This document shows, piece after piece, positions 1-8,552 of a stretch of 59,300 nt of DNA. Every line of letters starts with the position of its first letter. Positions within the stretch are counted from its first letter, which is position 1. The position numbers were made by a program, and so were the translations under genes. The notes below the pieces were generated by a model. It was not told the DNA's origin, searched no databases, and saw only the letters and a program-made list of their open reading frames with translations. The DNA is from Thioglobus_B sp964558405. GTDB taxonomy: Bacteria > Pseudomonadota > Gammaproteobacteria > PS1 > Pseudothioglobaceae. The stretch is from assembly GCA_964558405.1 (NCBI GenBank), contig CAZLDG010000003.1, positions 1 through 59,300 of the forward strand, given 5' to 3'.

Positions 1-119
1 AGCCTGCTGCCATTGCCGTGTGTTTGGGCGCGGTATTTTTAGCGGTACCTAAATGTTTGGAGCTTTTAGATGGCTCCAATATCCAAATTGACTTGGATTT
101 TGTTGAGCAGGAGTTTTAA
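1..119 (+). CDS. C-terminal fragment of an unidentified protein
   Basis: An open frame runs from the window edge (first complete codon at 3) to a TAA at 117-119. It encodes about 38 residues: a hydrophobic Ala/Val/Leu-rich stretch, then a short acidic tail ending in EQEF. The 5' part lies outside the window. It converges on the cnoX-like gene with only three bases between the stops, which fits the compact layout here. I do not recognise the family from so short a tail and assign no function. Confidence 0.5.
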   Translation, partial: PAAIAVCLGAVFLAVPKCLELLDGSNIQIDLDFVEQEF

Positions 120-122
120 GCG

Positions 123-989
123 CTAGCTTAGCAAACTTGCTAGCTTTTGACGATAGGCGCTCGCCGCATCAGCATTAGTATTGGCCAGCATATTACAGAC
201 CATACCAATCATCTCACGCGCTGCACCATCTTTAAATTCAGGTTCGCTGGTTTGGATAAAAAATAACTCATCCATGGCTTTTTCAATCTCATGGGTGGCA
301 ATCAAGCAAATTGCCAAATCAAAGCGCGCTTGATAGTCCTCTGGGCTTTGAAACACTTGCATACGTAAATGCTCTAATCCAGCGGTATTTTGCGCCAAAC
401 GAATAAAATTTAATTGACTGGTAATGGCACTACCCATCTCCATCTTATGCGCCTGCTCTGGCAGTCGATCAAACAAAGATTGCGCCTGGTCAATCTCACC
501 AATATCCAAGAAAATTTGTACCATATCCAGTGCCACGCGCATATTAGTACTATCAGACTGAATGGCCTGGGTTAGTAGCATAATGGCGGCTTGTGTATCA
601 CCACTAAGATGCTTTTCCCTGGCCTGTTCGCGCAACTCGTCTATTGGACTGAAAACACCTTGTTGTTTTAAGATTGCTCTGAGTTCTGCTTCTTCTAACA
701 AACCCTCTTCTCGGCGTTTTTCTTCACCGCCAGAGAACACCAATACTGTTGGCACATTACTCACCTTATACTGATCTTTAAGCGCTTCTTGCTCGTCAAC
801 ATCTACCTTGGCAAAAATAAACTCACCTGGAAATTCTTTGGCCAGGTCGCTGATGCGATCCGAGAGTTGAATACAAGGCCCCGACCAAACTCCCATAAAT
901 TCCACCACGACTGGCACCTTGTTAGAGTTAAACAACACCACGTCGGAAAAATTAGACTGACTGACTTCAAAAATTAACGGCTCTGACAT
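123..989 (-). CDS. cnoX: CnoX/YbbN-like chaperedoxin (thioredoxin fold plus TPR)
   Basis: The 288-aa protein has an N-terminal thioredoxin fold (about residues 5-110) and a helical, TPR-like C-terminal half (about 120-288), the architecture of YbbN/CnoX. The active-site position reads WSGPC (SGPC at 36-39), so the first Cys of the CXXC pair is Ser. E. coli CnoX also has an SXXC site and works as a holdase that forms mixed disulfides with clients and passes them to GroEL, rather than as a dithiol reductase. The cis-Pro region (VPTVLVF) is present. It is the last gene of the RuBisCO operon strand, six bases after the 84-aa ORF, so it may protect or help fold RuBisCO or its activase; that link is inference. 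Confidence 0.85.
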   Translation of the reverse strand: MSEPLIFEVSQSNFSDVVLFNSNKVPVVVEFMGVWSGPCIQLSDRISDLAKEFPGEFIFAKVDVDEQEALKDQYKVSNVPTVLVFSGGEEKRREEGLLEEAELRAILKQQGVFSPIDELREQAREKHLSGDTQAAIMLLTQAIQSDSTNMRVALDMVQIFLDIGEIDQAQSLFDRLPEQAHKMEMGSAITSQLNFIRLAQNTAGLEHLRMQVFQSPEDYQARFDLAICLIATHEIEKAMDELFFIQTSEPEFKDGAAREMIGMVCNMLANTNADAASAYRQKLASLLS

Positions 990-995
990 AATAAA

Positions 996-1250
996 TTAAC
1001 GTGGTTGAAATAAAATGGATTTAATCGATTGATAATTGGTGGCAATATTACGCAGATTTTGTTCGCCAAGCTCTTTGTCAATACGTCCAGCCTCTAGATC
1101 TTTAACCTGATCAGCATACATTTTTTTCAGTGTCTCTAATGTGGCACTAATCTCATAGACGCTGGGATTGTTGGGGTCTTTCCAATCTTGAGGCAGAGTT
1201 GGCGGATATTTAGGCTTGAAGTGAATTATTTGTTCATCATCTTCAAACAT
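996..1250 (-). CDS. Small conserved-looking protein of the cbb operon (84 aa)
   Basis: This is a charged, soluble 84-aa protein with no signal peptide or membrane segment. The N-terminal part is Pro/Asp-rich (about residues 10-30) and the rest looks like a helical hairpin with regular hydrophobic spacing (about 35-80). It starts at ATG 1248-1250, 14 bases after the cbbO stop, and ends six bases before the cnoX-like start, so all three are probably co-transcribed. I do not recognise the family. Its position suggests a role linked to RuBisCO activation or assembly, which is inference from context only. Confidence 0.7.
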   Translation of the reverse strand: MFEDDEQIIHFKPKYPPTLPQDWKDPNNPSVYEISATLETLKKMYADQVKDLEAGRIDKELGEQNLRNIATNYQSIKSILFQPR

Positions 1251-1264
1251 AAATCCGCCTACAC

Positions 1265-3625
1265 CTATGCAGTCAAGCTAGCAAATAGTAATGGCAATTG
1301 CTCTGGCAGACGATCAACATGATCAATCACCGTGTAATTATTCTCACCAAAGATACGCTTCACATAATCATCTGCATGCGGATCTAGTGTTAAACAATAA
1401 GTCAGCACACCATTACTATAAAGCTCTTCTACCGCTTTCTTGGTATCAAAGCGTAGGTGTTGCGGATCTGCCTCATCAATATCTGCCGGTTCACCATCGG
1501 TTACCATTAGTACTAACTTGCGGCGCTCTTGCTGTTTTAACAAGTGATGGCCTGCGTGACGCAGCGCTGCACCCATACGCGTGGACAAACCACCCTTCAT
1601 ACCAGCTAGACGCGATTTGGCATCATCCTCAAAGTGCTGATTAAAGTCCTTAAAACGGAAATACTGTACGTCGTGACGACCATCTGAGGCAAAACCATGA
1701 ACCGCAAATGGATCGCCAATACCTTCAATCGCGGTTGATACCAGCGTTGCTGCTTCTTTAGTGAGCTGCAGAACTGTCTTGTCTGAACCATCCATCTTCT
1801 CGTTGGTAGATTCGGATAAATCCAGTAGTACCACCACGGACAGGTCACGATTTTTCAATACATTACGCATGGTAATTCTTGGAGACGGCTGTTCGCCCAT
1901 GCGAATTGAAATCATCGCATCAACTGCAGCATTAATATCAACCTCATCACCATCTTCTAGGCCGCGTTGACGCTGTACACCAGCTGGTGCTAATAGATCA
2001 ATAATCTGGCGAATACGGTGTGCAATTGGCTTGTGCGCTGTCAAGATATCATCAATCTCTTCAGGATCACCCTTAGAAGGACGGCGCTCATAAATCGTCG
2101 CCCAATCAGGACGATGCAATTGAATTTGATAATCCCATTCTTGATAATGATATGGTTCAGAGATTGGCTCCTTGCCCATTACCTCATTAAAGGTGGTGGC
2201 ATTATCGGTTAGATCATCCTCGTAGATACGCATCTCATCTTCACAAATCCAAATCTCTTGAGCGTCATCACCAGCCAGCTCACAATCAACTTCGTGTGCC
2301 ATCATCAGTGGGCTTACCTTATGACGAACTTGCTTCTGACTCGCGGCCACATACTCCACACCCTGACCCCAGTCAAAGTCTTCAAAATGCCAGATAATGC
2401 GATTGTCATCACGATAAGGAATGCGATAACGCTCTAAGATACGCAGACTTGGCACTGCCTTACGACCAGCAAACATATTGAAAAGCTCAACGCCTAATAG
2501 CCAAGAGAAATGATTATCATCTTGATTTTCTTCAATACCTTCGTGGAATTTCTGGGCAATTTGATTGAGTTGCTCATCCTCACCCACTACCGTTTCATCT
2601 AGTAGTTGCAAGGCAAATTTTTCCAACACTGGCATGGTCTCGTGCTCAACATCACCCTCAAAATCCATGGTCATGATGGTGCGCCATAAGCGTTTAAGAC
2701 CTGGGAAAGCCTGCGTGGCTTTATACTCCACACGCGCATCTTCAATCAAACCGACAAAGAACATTTGTGCAGGAGATAGTTGCTCAGCCGACATAGACTT
2801 AGAGGTGTACATCATATGCGCTGCCATATGTGCAGCTGTAGCACGATACATCTCTAAACCTTCTAGTACTACCTTGTCGTCAACCTTAATATCATCCAGA
2901 GCATCTGGCACGTACAAAATACGATCTTGCACATACGGTCTAAAGTCGGTGTAATCCGCACCGGTTGGACGCAAGAAGAAATCACGACCCCATAGGGCAC
3001 GCAAATAAAAATTTAACTTACGCTGAACTTTAACAAATAGTACGCCACGACGCTCTTTCTCTAGCATGGCACGTGAATCTTGTGACTCTAGATTGAAATA
3101 CGCGGTTAGGTTATTAAAATCACGTCGATAAGCCTGAGCACCAAAATTAGCCCAGCGTCTTAGACCACTTAGGGTGAGTTTGGATAATAACTCGTCCACG
3201 TGTGAAAGCATCGGTCGTAAACCACGGGCTGCGGTTGAGGCCAACTGGTGAATTAGGGTTAAATAACCACGTACCAATTGCGCATCACCCAAGTGTCTAG
3301 CTACCGCTGGTAGGCTGGCCAATAACATGGTGATTACCTCACCCGAGGTCATGGAAGACGCTTTCATCGCCGCGGTTACACAATCATCAATAATGTCTTC
3401 GCCACATTCTTTGGCGATTTGTGGGATTACTTCTAGGTAAGTAACCACCAAATCATTACCACGACCCAGACTGCATAGCGCCTTGGCGCCGTCTAGATAG
3501 TCTTTAAGACCTGCTGGTGAGATAACACGCGCTGCGTCATGGAACGTTGCATCAAGAACGTCCTTAACCTCTGGCGAGATTTGTTCTAAAAATTCTGAAT
3601 ATTCTTCTAATATGATGGCTGACAT
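1265..3625 (-). CDS. cbbO: CbbO, VWA-domain subunit of the RuBisCO activase
   Basis: The 786-aa protein has a long helical N-terminal region and a C-terminal von Willebrand factor A domain with a MIDAS motif of the DxSxS type (DLSES near residue 600), matching the CbbO/NorD family in size and layout. CbbO is the adaptor of the CbbQ AAA+ ring: in form I systems the CbbQO complex removes inhibitory sugar phosphates from RuBisCO, and the metal-bound VWA domain is needed for docking on the large subunit. It lies downstream of cbbQ on the same strand, separated by about 83 bases that contain a terminator-like hairpin, so it may be expressed at a lower level than cbbQ. Confidence 0.95.
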   Translation of the reverse strand: MSAIILEEYSEFLEQISPEVKDVLDATFHDAARVISPAGLKDYLDGAKALCSLGRGNDLVVTYLEVIPQIAKECGEDIIDDCVTAAMKASSMTSGEVITMLLASLPAVARHLGDAQLVRGYLTLIHQLASTAARGLRPMLSHVDELLSKLTLSGLRRWANFGAQAYRRDFNNLTAYFNLESQDSRAMLEKERRGVLFVKVQRKLNFYLRALWGRDFFLRPTGADYTDFRPYVQDRILYVPDALDDIKVDDKVVLEGLEMYRATAAHMAAHMMYTSKSMSAEQLSPAQMFFVGLIEDARVEYKATQAFPGLKRLWRTIMTMDFEGDVEHETMPVLEKFALQLLDETVVGEDEQLNQIAQKFHEGIEENQDDNHFSWLLGVELFNMFAGRKAVPSLRILERYRIPYRDDNRIIWHFEDFDWGQGVEYVAASQKQVRHKVSPLMMAHEVDCELAGDDAQEIWICEDEMRIYEDDLTDNATTFNEVMGKEPISEPYHYQEWDYQIQLHRPDWATIYERRPSKGDPEEIDDILTAHKPIAHRIRQIIDLLAPAGVQRQRGLEDGDEVDINAAVDAMISIRMGEQPSPRITMRNVLKNRDLSVVVLLDLSESTNEKMDGSDKTVLQLTKEAATLVSTAIEGIGDPFAVHGFASDGRHDVQYFRFKDFNQHFEDDAKSRLAGMKGGLSTRMGAALRHAGHHLLKQQERRKLVLMVTDGEPADIDEADPQHLRFDTKKAVEELYSNGVLTYCLTLDPHADDYVKRIFGENNYTVIDHVDRLPEQLPLLFASLTA

Positions 3626-3658
3626 AAGCTTTGTACCAAATTAATCGATTACTAACAC

Positions 3659-3703
3659 AAAACCCTTGCGGGTTTAAAAAGGCCTGAAGCAGGCCTTTTA
3701 TTT
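3659..3703 (-). terminator. Intercistronic hairpins between cbbQ and cbbO
   Basis: Two adjacent inverted repeats sit in the cbbQ-cbbO gap. AAACCC/GGGTTT spans about 3659-3676 and AAGGCCTG/CAGGCCTT spans about 3679-3698. The second is flanked by A-runs on its left and T-runs on its right, so it can act as a Rho-independent terminator on either strand. On the operon strand it would stop part of the transcription leaving cbbQ before it reaches cbbO. Confidence 0.7.
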
Positions 3704-3708
3704 GATGA

Positions 3709-4524
3709 TTAACCCAAGAATGTTTGTACAGCTGCTGTCAGTGTATCTCTCATATCTGGATCATCCGTTAGTGGTGTGATCATCGTCATACTACAAGCCG
3801 CTGATGGCTCAACACCGCTAGTAATTAGCTGACCGGCGTATACCAATAGACGGGTTGAAATACCTTCATCTAGACCGTGACCCTTAAGGTTACGTGCACG
3901 GTGTGCAATTTGTACCAACTTCTCAGCAATCTCTTTATCCACACCTGATTCTTTGGCCACAATTGACACTTCTAGCTCAGCCTCTGGATAATCAAAGTCC
4001 ATACCACCAAAACGTTGCTTGGTTGATTGCTTAAGGTCTTTCATTAGTGACTGATAACCTGGGTTATAAGAGATTACCAATTGGAAATCTGGATGTGCTT
4101 CAATTAGTTCACCTTTTTTATCTAGTGGTAGCGTGCGACGGTGGTCCGTTAATGGGTGAATAACAACGGTGGTATCTTGACGGGCTTCTACCACCTCATC
4201 TAGATAACAAATCGCACCAATACGTGCGGCTGTGGTCAGTGGACCGTCTTGCCATTTAGTACCATCTTTGTCTAGTAGAAAACGACCAACCAGATCTGAG
4301 GCAGTCATGTCTTCGTTACAGGCCACAGTAATCAGTGGCTTACCCAATTTCCAAGCCATATGCTCAACAAAACGCGACTTACCGCAACCGGTTGGGCCTT
4401 TTACCATGACTGGCATGCGTACACTATACGCTGCCTCATACATTTCCACCTCATCGGCGATGGTTTCGTAATAAGGCTCGTCTTTAATTAGATATTCTTT
4501 TGGATCTACTGTTGTATCTGACAT
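3709..4524 (-). CDS. cbbQ: CbbQ, MoxR-type AAA+ ATPase of the RuBisCO activase
   Basis: The 271-aa MoxR-family AAA+ protein has Walker A GPTGCGKS (residues 43-50), Walker B ending in YLDE (107-110) and the usual CbbQ/NorQ length. CbbQ forms hexamers that, with CbbO, use ATP to remodel form I RuBisCO and release bound inhibitors. The start at ATG 4522-4524 has a GAGGTAA-type ribosome site just upstream. It lies 25 bases after the 103-aa ORF. The lack of carboxysome genes and the cbbL-S-Q-O order fit the form IAq arrangement. Confidence 0.96.
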   Translation of the reverse strand: MSDTTVDPKEYLIKDEPYYETIADEVEMYEAAYSVRMPVMVKGPTGCGKSRFVEHMAWKLGKPLITVACNEDMTASDLVGRFLLDKDGTKWQDGPLTTAARIGAICYLDEVVEARQDTTVVIHPLTDHRRTLPLDKKGELIEAHPDFQLVISYNPGYQSLMKDLKQSTKQRFGGMDFDYPEAELEVSIVAKESGVDKEIAEKLVQIAHRARNLKGHGLDEGISTRLLVYAGQLITSGVEPSAACSMTMITPLTDDPDMRDTLTAAVQTFLG

Positions 4525-4549
4525 AGTTACCTCTTTATGTTATTAATGT

Positions 4550-4861
4550 TTAATCTTCGTCGTCGGTTTCTACTTCACCTGACCAACCGGCGACTTTGGC
4601 GTCATTAAACGCCTTGTAGTGAATTTCTTGATGACGTTTGGCTAGCTCTGGTGGTAAATTACTTACCAGACAGCCATACTTATCCCACTCGGCATTAACC
4701 TTTTGTAATAAAGCGTCAATCCCGGCTAGGTTCCAACCTTCACAGGTCTCATCCTCATCGAGCAGCCCAAATACCCAAGCGTCGCGAATAATTTTAGCAA
4801 TTGTGGTCATACCACCATTGATTTCATTATTGATACCGACATATAAATCTGGTTTATTCAT
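4550..4861 (-). CDS. Small acidic protein between cbbS and cbbQ (103 aa)
   Basis: This is a soluble, acidic 103-aa protein, helical in appearance, with a Trp/Gly-containing core (WVFGLLDEDE, CEGWNLAGID) and a strongly acidic C-terminal tail (ETDDED). There is no signal peptide or membrane segment. It lies 25 bases upstream of cbbQ and immediately downstream of the terminator that follows cbbS, so it heads the lower-expressed half of the operon. I do not recognise a named family. Its placement implies a role with RuBisCO or its activase, but no activity can be read from the sequence. Confidence 0.75.
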   Translation of the reverse strand: MNKPDLYVGINNEINGGMTTIAKIIRDAWVFGLLDEDETCEGWNLAGIDALLQKVNAEWDKYGCLVSNLPPELAKRHQEIHYKAFNDAKVAGWSGEVETDDED

Positions 4862-4883
4862 GCTCGTAATTTTAACTTATAGA

Positions 4884-4924
4884 TAAAAAAGCCCCAACTT
4901 TTTATACAAAAAATTGAGGCTTAA
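4884..4924 (-). terminator. Rho-independent terminator/attenuator after cbbS
   Basis: An imperfect inverted repeat spans 4889-4922. On the minus strand the arms begin AAGCC and end GGCTT, with an inner AAAAA/TTTTT pairing and a four-base loop, followed by a T-run (complement of the A-run at 4885-4890). It lies between the cbbS stop (4944) and the start of the 103-aa gene (4861). It should end most cbbLS transcripts and let a fraction through to cbbQO. Confidence 0.8.
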
Positions 4925-4943
4925 TGGTTGCGTTAGCTAGCTA

Positions 4944-5291
4944 TTAAACCGTTTGACCACGGTGAATAACCATTGACGCACCTGCACATTGTGCAAAGTT
5001 GTCCAAACCAAGTAGACGTACGTGGTTGTTTGGATGTGCAGCGCGACATGCTTCTAATTCTTTTAGAATTACGTCAACATCTGTTTCACCAAACATTGGA
5101 AGTTTCCACATATACCAGTATGAACCTGAAGCGTTTTCTGGCTCAGTGTGCTCGATAGATGGGTTCCAACCTTTGTCTACGATGTACTGAATTTGAGTAC
5201 GTGTTTGATCTGCATCCAGCGTTGGTAGGTATGAGAAAGTCTCAAACTTACGGCTATCCGGGTTGCTTAAACTTGATTGATAATCTTGCAT
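4944..5291 (-). CDS. cbbS: RuBisCO small subunit, form I
   Basis: The 115-aa protein matches bacterial form IA small subunits in length and motifs: ETFSYLP near the N-terminus, GWNPSIEHTEPE in the middle and YWYMWKLPMFGETD before a C-terminal strand region. It caps the L8 core to form the L8S8 holoenzyme that carboxylates ribulose-1,5-bisphosphate in the cytoplasm. It lies 60 bases downstream of cbbL and is followed by a terminator. Confidence 0.97.
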   Translation of the reverse strand: MQDYQSSLSNPDSRKFETFSYLPTLDADQTRTQIQYIVDKGWNPSIEHTEPENASGSYWYMWKLPMFGETDVDVILKELEACRAAHPNNHVRLLGLDNFAQCAGASMVIHRGQTV

Positions 5292-5351
5292 TTTATTGCT
5301 CCTATATTAATTCATTAGCAGAGCGCGCATTGCGCTCTGTTGTTAAATCGT

Positions 5352-6770
5352 TTACTTGTGAGAAACGTCCAACTTATCAACTGTGTCGAATTCAAACTTG
5401 ATTTCTTTCCAAGTATCCATCGCAGCAGCAAGCTCCGGAGAGTGCTTAGCAGCAGTTGTAAGAATGTCCTTACCTTCTTTCTCAAGCTCACGACCTTGGT
5501 TACGAGCTTCAACACAAGCCTCAACCGCAACACGGTTAGCAGCCGCACCTGCAGCGTTACCCCATGGGTGACCTAGTGTACCACCACCAAACTGTAGTAC
5601 TGAGTCATCGCCAAAGATGTTAACTAGCGCAGGCATGTGCCATACGTGGATACCACCTGATGCTACTGGAATAACACCTGGCATTGCACCCCAATCTTGG
5701 TCGAAGAAGATACCGCGTGAACGATCTTCTTTGTTAAATGAATCACGCATGATGTCGATCCAACCTAGTGTCGCTTCACGATCACCCTCAAGCTTACCTA
5801 CAACGGTACCTGAGTGTAGGTGGTCACCACCTGATAGACGTAGACACTTAGTTAATACACGGAAGTGAATACCATGGTGTGGGTTACGGTCTACTACCGC
5901 GTGCATCGCACGGTGAATGTGTAGTAGCATGCCGTTGTCTTGACACCATTGAGCTAGTTGCGTGTTTGCAGAGAAACCAGCAGTAAAGAAGTCGTGCATA
6001 ATAATTGGTGCACCGATTTCCTTCGCGTACTCAGCACGCTTCATCATTTCATCTGAAGTTGGCGCTGTAACGTTTAGGTAGTGACCCTTACGCTCACCAG
6101 TCTCAGCTTCTGCCTTGTGGATTGCTTCCATTACGAAATCGAAACGGTGCTTCCAACGCATGAATGGCTGTGAGTTTACGTTCTCATCATCCTTAGTAAA
6201 GTCTAGACCACCACGAAGACCTTCGTAGCAAGCGCGACCGTAGTTCTTAGCTGACAGACCTAGCTTAGGCTTAATTGTACAACCTAGCATTGGACGACCA
6301 TATTTGTTCATTAGGTCACGTTCAACCTGGATACCTTGCGGAGGACCATTACAAGTCATCACGTAAGCTAGAGGGAAACGGATGTCTTCAAGACGTAGTG
6401 CACGTAGTGCTTTAAAACCGAATACGTTACCTACTAGTGAAGTTAGTACGTTTACAACTGAACCTTCTTCGAATAGATCAATTGGGTATGCAATAAATGC
6501 ATAGAAACAAGTGTCGTCACCTGGTACGTCTTCGATAGCGTACGCACGACCCTTATAGTGGTCAAGATCTGTTAGTAGATCTGTCCATACTGTTGTCCAA
6601 GTACCTGTTGAAGATTCCGCCGCAACCGCTGCTGCAACTTCTTCACGTGGTACACCGTCTTGTGGCGTTACTTTAAAGCAAGCCAGTAGATCACTTTCAA
6701 CCGGGGTATAATCCGGCATCCAATAAGTCTCGCGGTATTCTTTTACACCCGCATCATAAACTTTAGCCAT
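5352..6770 (-). CDS. cbbL: RuBisCO large subunit, form IA
   Basis: The 472-aa form I large subunit carries the catalytic landmarks: the TIKPK lysine (K167 here), the carbamylated-lysine motif TKDDE (K193, D195, E196), the active-site His in LLHIHRAMH, and loop 6 GKLEGDRE with K326. The C-terminal GGGTLGHPWGNAAGA segment is of the proteobacterial IA type. Together with cbbS it fixes CO2 in the Calvin cycle. The start at ATG 6768-6770 is preceded by an AAAGGAGC ribosome site. cbbQ/cbbO follow and no carboxysome shell genes are present, so this looks like the IAq rather than the carboxysomal IAc type. Confidence 0.98.
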   Translation of the reverse strand: MAKVYDAGVKEYRETYWMPDYTPVESDLLACFKVTPQDGVPREEVAAAVAAESSTGTWTTVWTDLLTDLDHYKGRAYAIEDVPGDDTCFYAFIAYPIDLFEEGSVVNVLTSLVGNVFGFKALRALRLEDIRFPLAYVMTCNGPPQGIQVERDLMNKYGRPMLGCTIKPKLGLSAKNYGRACYEGLRGGLDFTKDDENVNSQPFMRWKHRFDFVMEAIHKAEAETGERKGHYLNVTAPTSDEMMKRAEYAKEIGAPIIMHDFFTAGFSANTQLAQWCQDNGMLLHIHRAMHAVVDRNPHHGIHFRVLTKCLRLSGGDHLHSGTVVGKLEGDREATLGWIDIMRDSFNKEDRSRGIFFDQDWGAMPGVIPVASGGIHVWHMPALVNIFGDDSVLQFGGGTLGHPWGNAAGAAANRVAVEACVEARNQGRELEKEGKDILTTAAKHSPELAAAMDTWKEIKFEFDTVDKLDVSHK

Positions 6771-6802
6771 TTTCTTTAGCTCCTTTTATTAAAAGAACGG
6801 TC

Positions 6803-6831
6803 ATCATACAAGAAGCTTTGAATAATGTAAA
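6803..6831 (-). promoter_or_regulatory. Predicted sigma70 promoter of cbbLS
   Basis: On the minus strand a -35 TTTACA (6831-6826) and a -10 TATGAT (6808-6803) are separated by exactly 17 bases, about 30 bases upstream of the cbbL start. The -35 box overlaps the edge of the large inverted repeat, as expected for an activator-dependent LysR-type target. Confidence 0.65.
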
Positions 6832-6863
6832 ATAATATTTTTTTAAAAAATAATAAATTTTAC
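6827..6863 (+). promoter_or_regulatory. AT-rich inverted repeat, probable CbbR operator
   Basis: An imperfect inverted repeat with outer arms GTAAAAT and ATTTTAC and A/T-tract inner arms fills the space between the cbbL -35 box and the cbbR start codon (6866). LysR-type regulators bind such AT-rich dyads in divergent intergenic regions to activate the target and repress themselves. The assignment to CbbR is inference from position. Confidence 0.55.
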
Positions 6864-6865
6864 TT

Positions 6866-7741
6866 ATGATTAATTACACACTCAAGCAGCTCTATAGTTT
6901 CGAGGCTGTGGTGCGCTTATCCAGCTTCACCAAAGCCAGTCAAGAACTTAATATTACCCAGCCAGCTGTGTATATGCAGATCCAACAACTCACGCAAAAT
7001 ATTGGTTCTGATTTGTTGCACATCCAGGGTAAGACCATTACCCCAACTTATTTGGGTCAGAAATTTTATAAGACCTGTATCAAAGTAATCGGAACACTAG
7101 AACAAAGTAAGGCCGACATCGATCAAACACTAAACCCTGATGCAGGTCACTTGCAGATTGCGGTAGCCACCACCACCAACTCGTTTGTTTCTCGTATCTT
7201 GGCACAATTTAAACAACACTATCCACAGATGACCTTCTATCTTGAGGTAACCAATCGTGAAAAACTCTTAGAAAAACTCAATGACAATACGGTTGACTTG
7301 GTGGTCATGGGTGAGCCACCCACCAACCTGGGTCTAGAAACTCAACCGTTTATGGACAATCCGCTGATTGCCATCGCCCACCCCAACCATCCACGACTAG
7401 GCAAACATAACACCATCTCAGATTTAGACCACGAAACCCTAATTACCCGTGAGCAAGGTTCAGGTACGCGTAGTACCATTGAACGTACCACCGGTTTAGA
7501 GTTTCACTCTGATATTGAGATTAATTCGAATGAGGGTATTATTGGTGCGGTACAAGCCGGACTGGGTATTGGCTTCGTATCCGAACACACCGTAAAACTA
7601 GAGCTGGAAAATGGCATCATTAAACAGCTGGACGCAGAAAAATTTCCCATCACGCGTCAATGGTACGTGGTGCATAATAAAAACAACAAGCTCTCACTGA
7701 TTGCACAGCGCTTTAAAGACTTTATTATTGACAACAGTTAG
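6866..7741 (+). CDS. cbbR: LysR-family regulator CbbR
   Basis: The 291-aa LysR-type regulator has an N-terminal winged helix-turn-helix (about 4-62, with SFTKASQELNITQPAVYMQI) and a substrate-binding-fold effector domain (about 90-288). It is transcribed divergently from cbbL across a 95-base gap, the classic CbbR arrangement; CbbR proteins activate the cbb operon in response to Calvin-cycle intermediates or NADPH. No clear Shine-Dalgarno precedes the ATG, and the operator dyad runs almost to the start codon, so autorepression is likely. The stop overlaps that of the convergent exporter gene by four bases. Confidence 0.9.
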   Translation: MINYTLKQLYSFEAVVRLSSFTKASQELNITQPAVYMQIQQLTQNIGSDLLHIQGKTITPTYLGQKFYKTCIKVIGTLEQSKADIDQTLNPDAGHLQIAVATTTNSFVSRILAQFKQHYPQMTFYLEVTNREKLLEKLNDNTVDLVVMGEPPTNLGLETQPFMDNPLIAIAHPNHPRLGKHNTISDLDHETLITREQGSGTRSTIERTTGLEFHSDIEINSNEGIIGAVQAGLGIGFVSEHTVKLELENGIIKQLDAEKFPITRQWYVVHNKNNKLSLIAQRFKDFIIDNS

Positions 7742-8499
7742 AACAGAAGTTTTTTCAACAAAAAACCAATGGCGGTCAAAATAATCACGCCCAAAACCTT
7801 CTCTAGGGTTTTGGCACTGTATTTAAACGAACCCCAATAAGAGCCTAAAAAACCACCGATAAGCACTGCGCCAATCATCGGCAGATAATTTAATAAATCA
7901 ATGGAGTTGTATTGCAGACGCGACACCAGGCCCGAGAGTGAGACCACCCATACAAATACCACACCTGCTGCTGCGGCTTGTTTGGGGGTGCCTAGATTGA
8001 GCATAATAATCAAGGGCACCAAATATACACCACCGCCAATGCCAACAATGCCAGCGATCAATCCCAGTATCGAACCTGCAAACAGTGACACTCCTATTTT
8101 TTGCTTGGGGCTTAATTGCAGATTAAAACTGGTGTTTTGCCATAAGTAGATTCTCGCCGCTACCAATAGTAACGAGGCTAACAACACCCACAAAAATACC
8201 GATTTGGGCAATTGCAAGGCACCACCCACATAGGCAAAAGGAATGGCCGAGACCAAGAACGGCATAATAATGCGCCACTTACCATGACGATTACGCAAAA
8301 AATTATAACTACCTAAGGTGGTGACCAATAGATTTAGTGATAACGAGACCATGGGAATGGCCAAAGTTGAGAAACCCGTGAGCACCATCAGCGCGGTATA
8401 AGAAGAGCCGCCACCCATGCCTACTGAGGAATAGACAAAAGCCACCACAAAAAACAGCAGCGGTAACCAAGTGTCGATATGGGTAATTAAAAATTCCAT
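7738..8499 (-). CDS. TauE/SafE-family sulfite/anion exporter
   Basis: This 253-aa, very hydrophobic protein has about eight predicted membrane segments and the repeated Gly-rich motifs of the family (SSVGMGGGSSYTALM near the N-terminus, GIVGIGGGVYLVPL in the second half). TauE/SafE proteins export or exchange small anionic sulfur compounds such as sulfite or sulfoacetate across the inner membrane. In a presumed sulfur oxidiser, sulfite export is a plausible role, but the substrate cannot be read from sequence. It is convergent with cbbR and shares a four-base stop overlap. Confidence 0.85.
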   Translation of the reverse strand: MEFLITHIDTWLPLLFFVVAFVYSSVGMGGGSSYTALMVLTGFSTLAIPMVSLSLNLLVTTLGSYNFLRNRHGKWRIIMPFLVSAIPFAYVGGALQLPKSVFLWVLLASLLLVAARIYLWQNTSFNLQLSPKQKIGVSLFAGSILGLIAGIVGIGGGVYLVPLIIMLNLGTPKQAAAAGVVFVWVVSLSGLVSRLQYNSIDLLNYLPMIGAVLIGGFLGSYWGSFKYSAKTLEKVLGVIILTAIGFLLKKLLF

Positions 8500-8552
8500 C
8501 TCGGGTTATTTTAACCAGGCAAGTGAGAAAAAGGCTTAACCCAAATCAAGAC

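Noticed and set aside
1..119. Naming the partial gene at the left edge
   Set aside because: Only about 38 C-terminal residues are visible and no motif is decisive.
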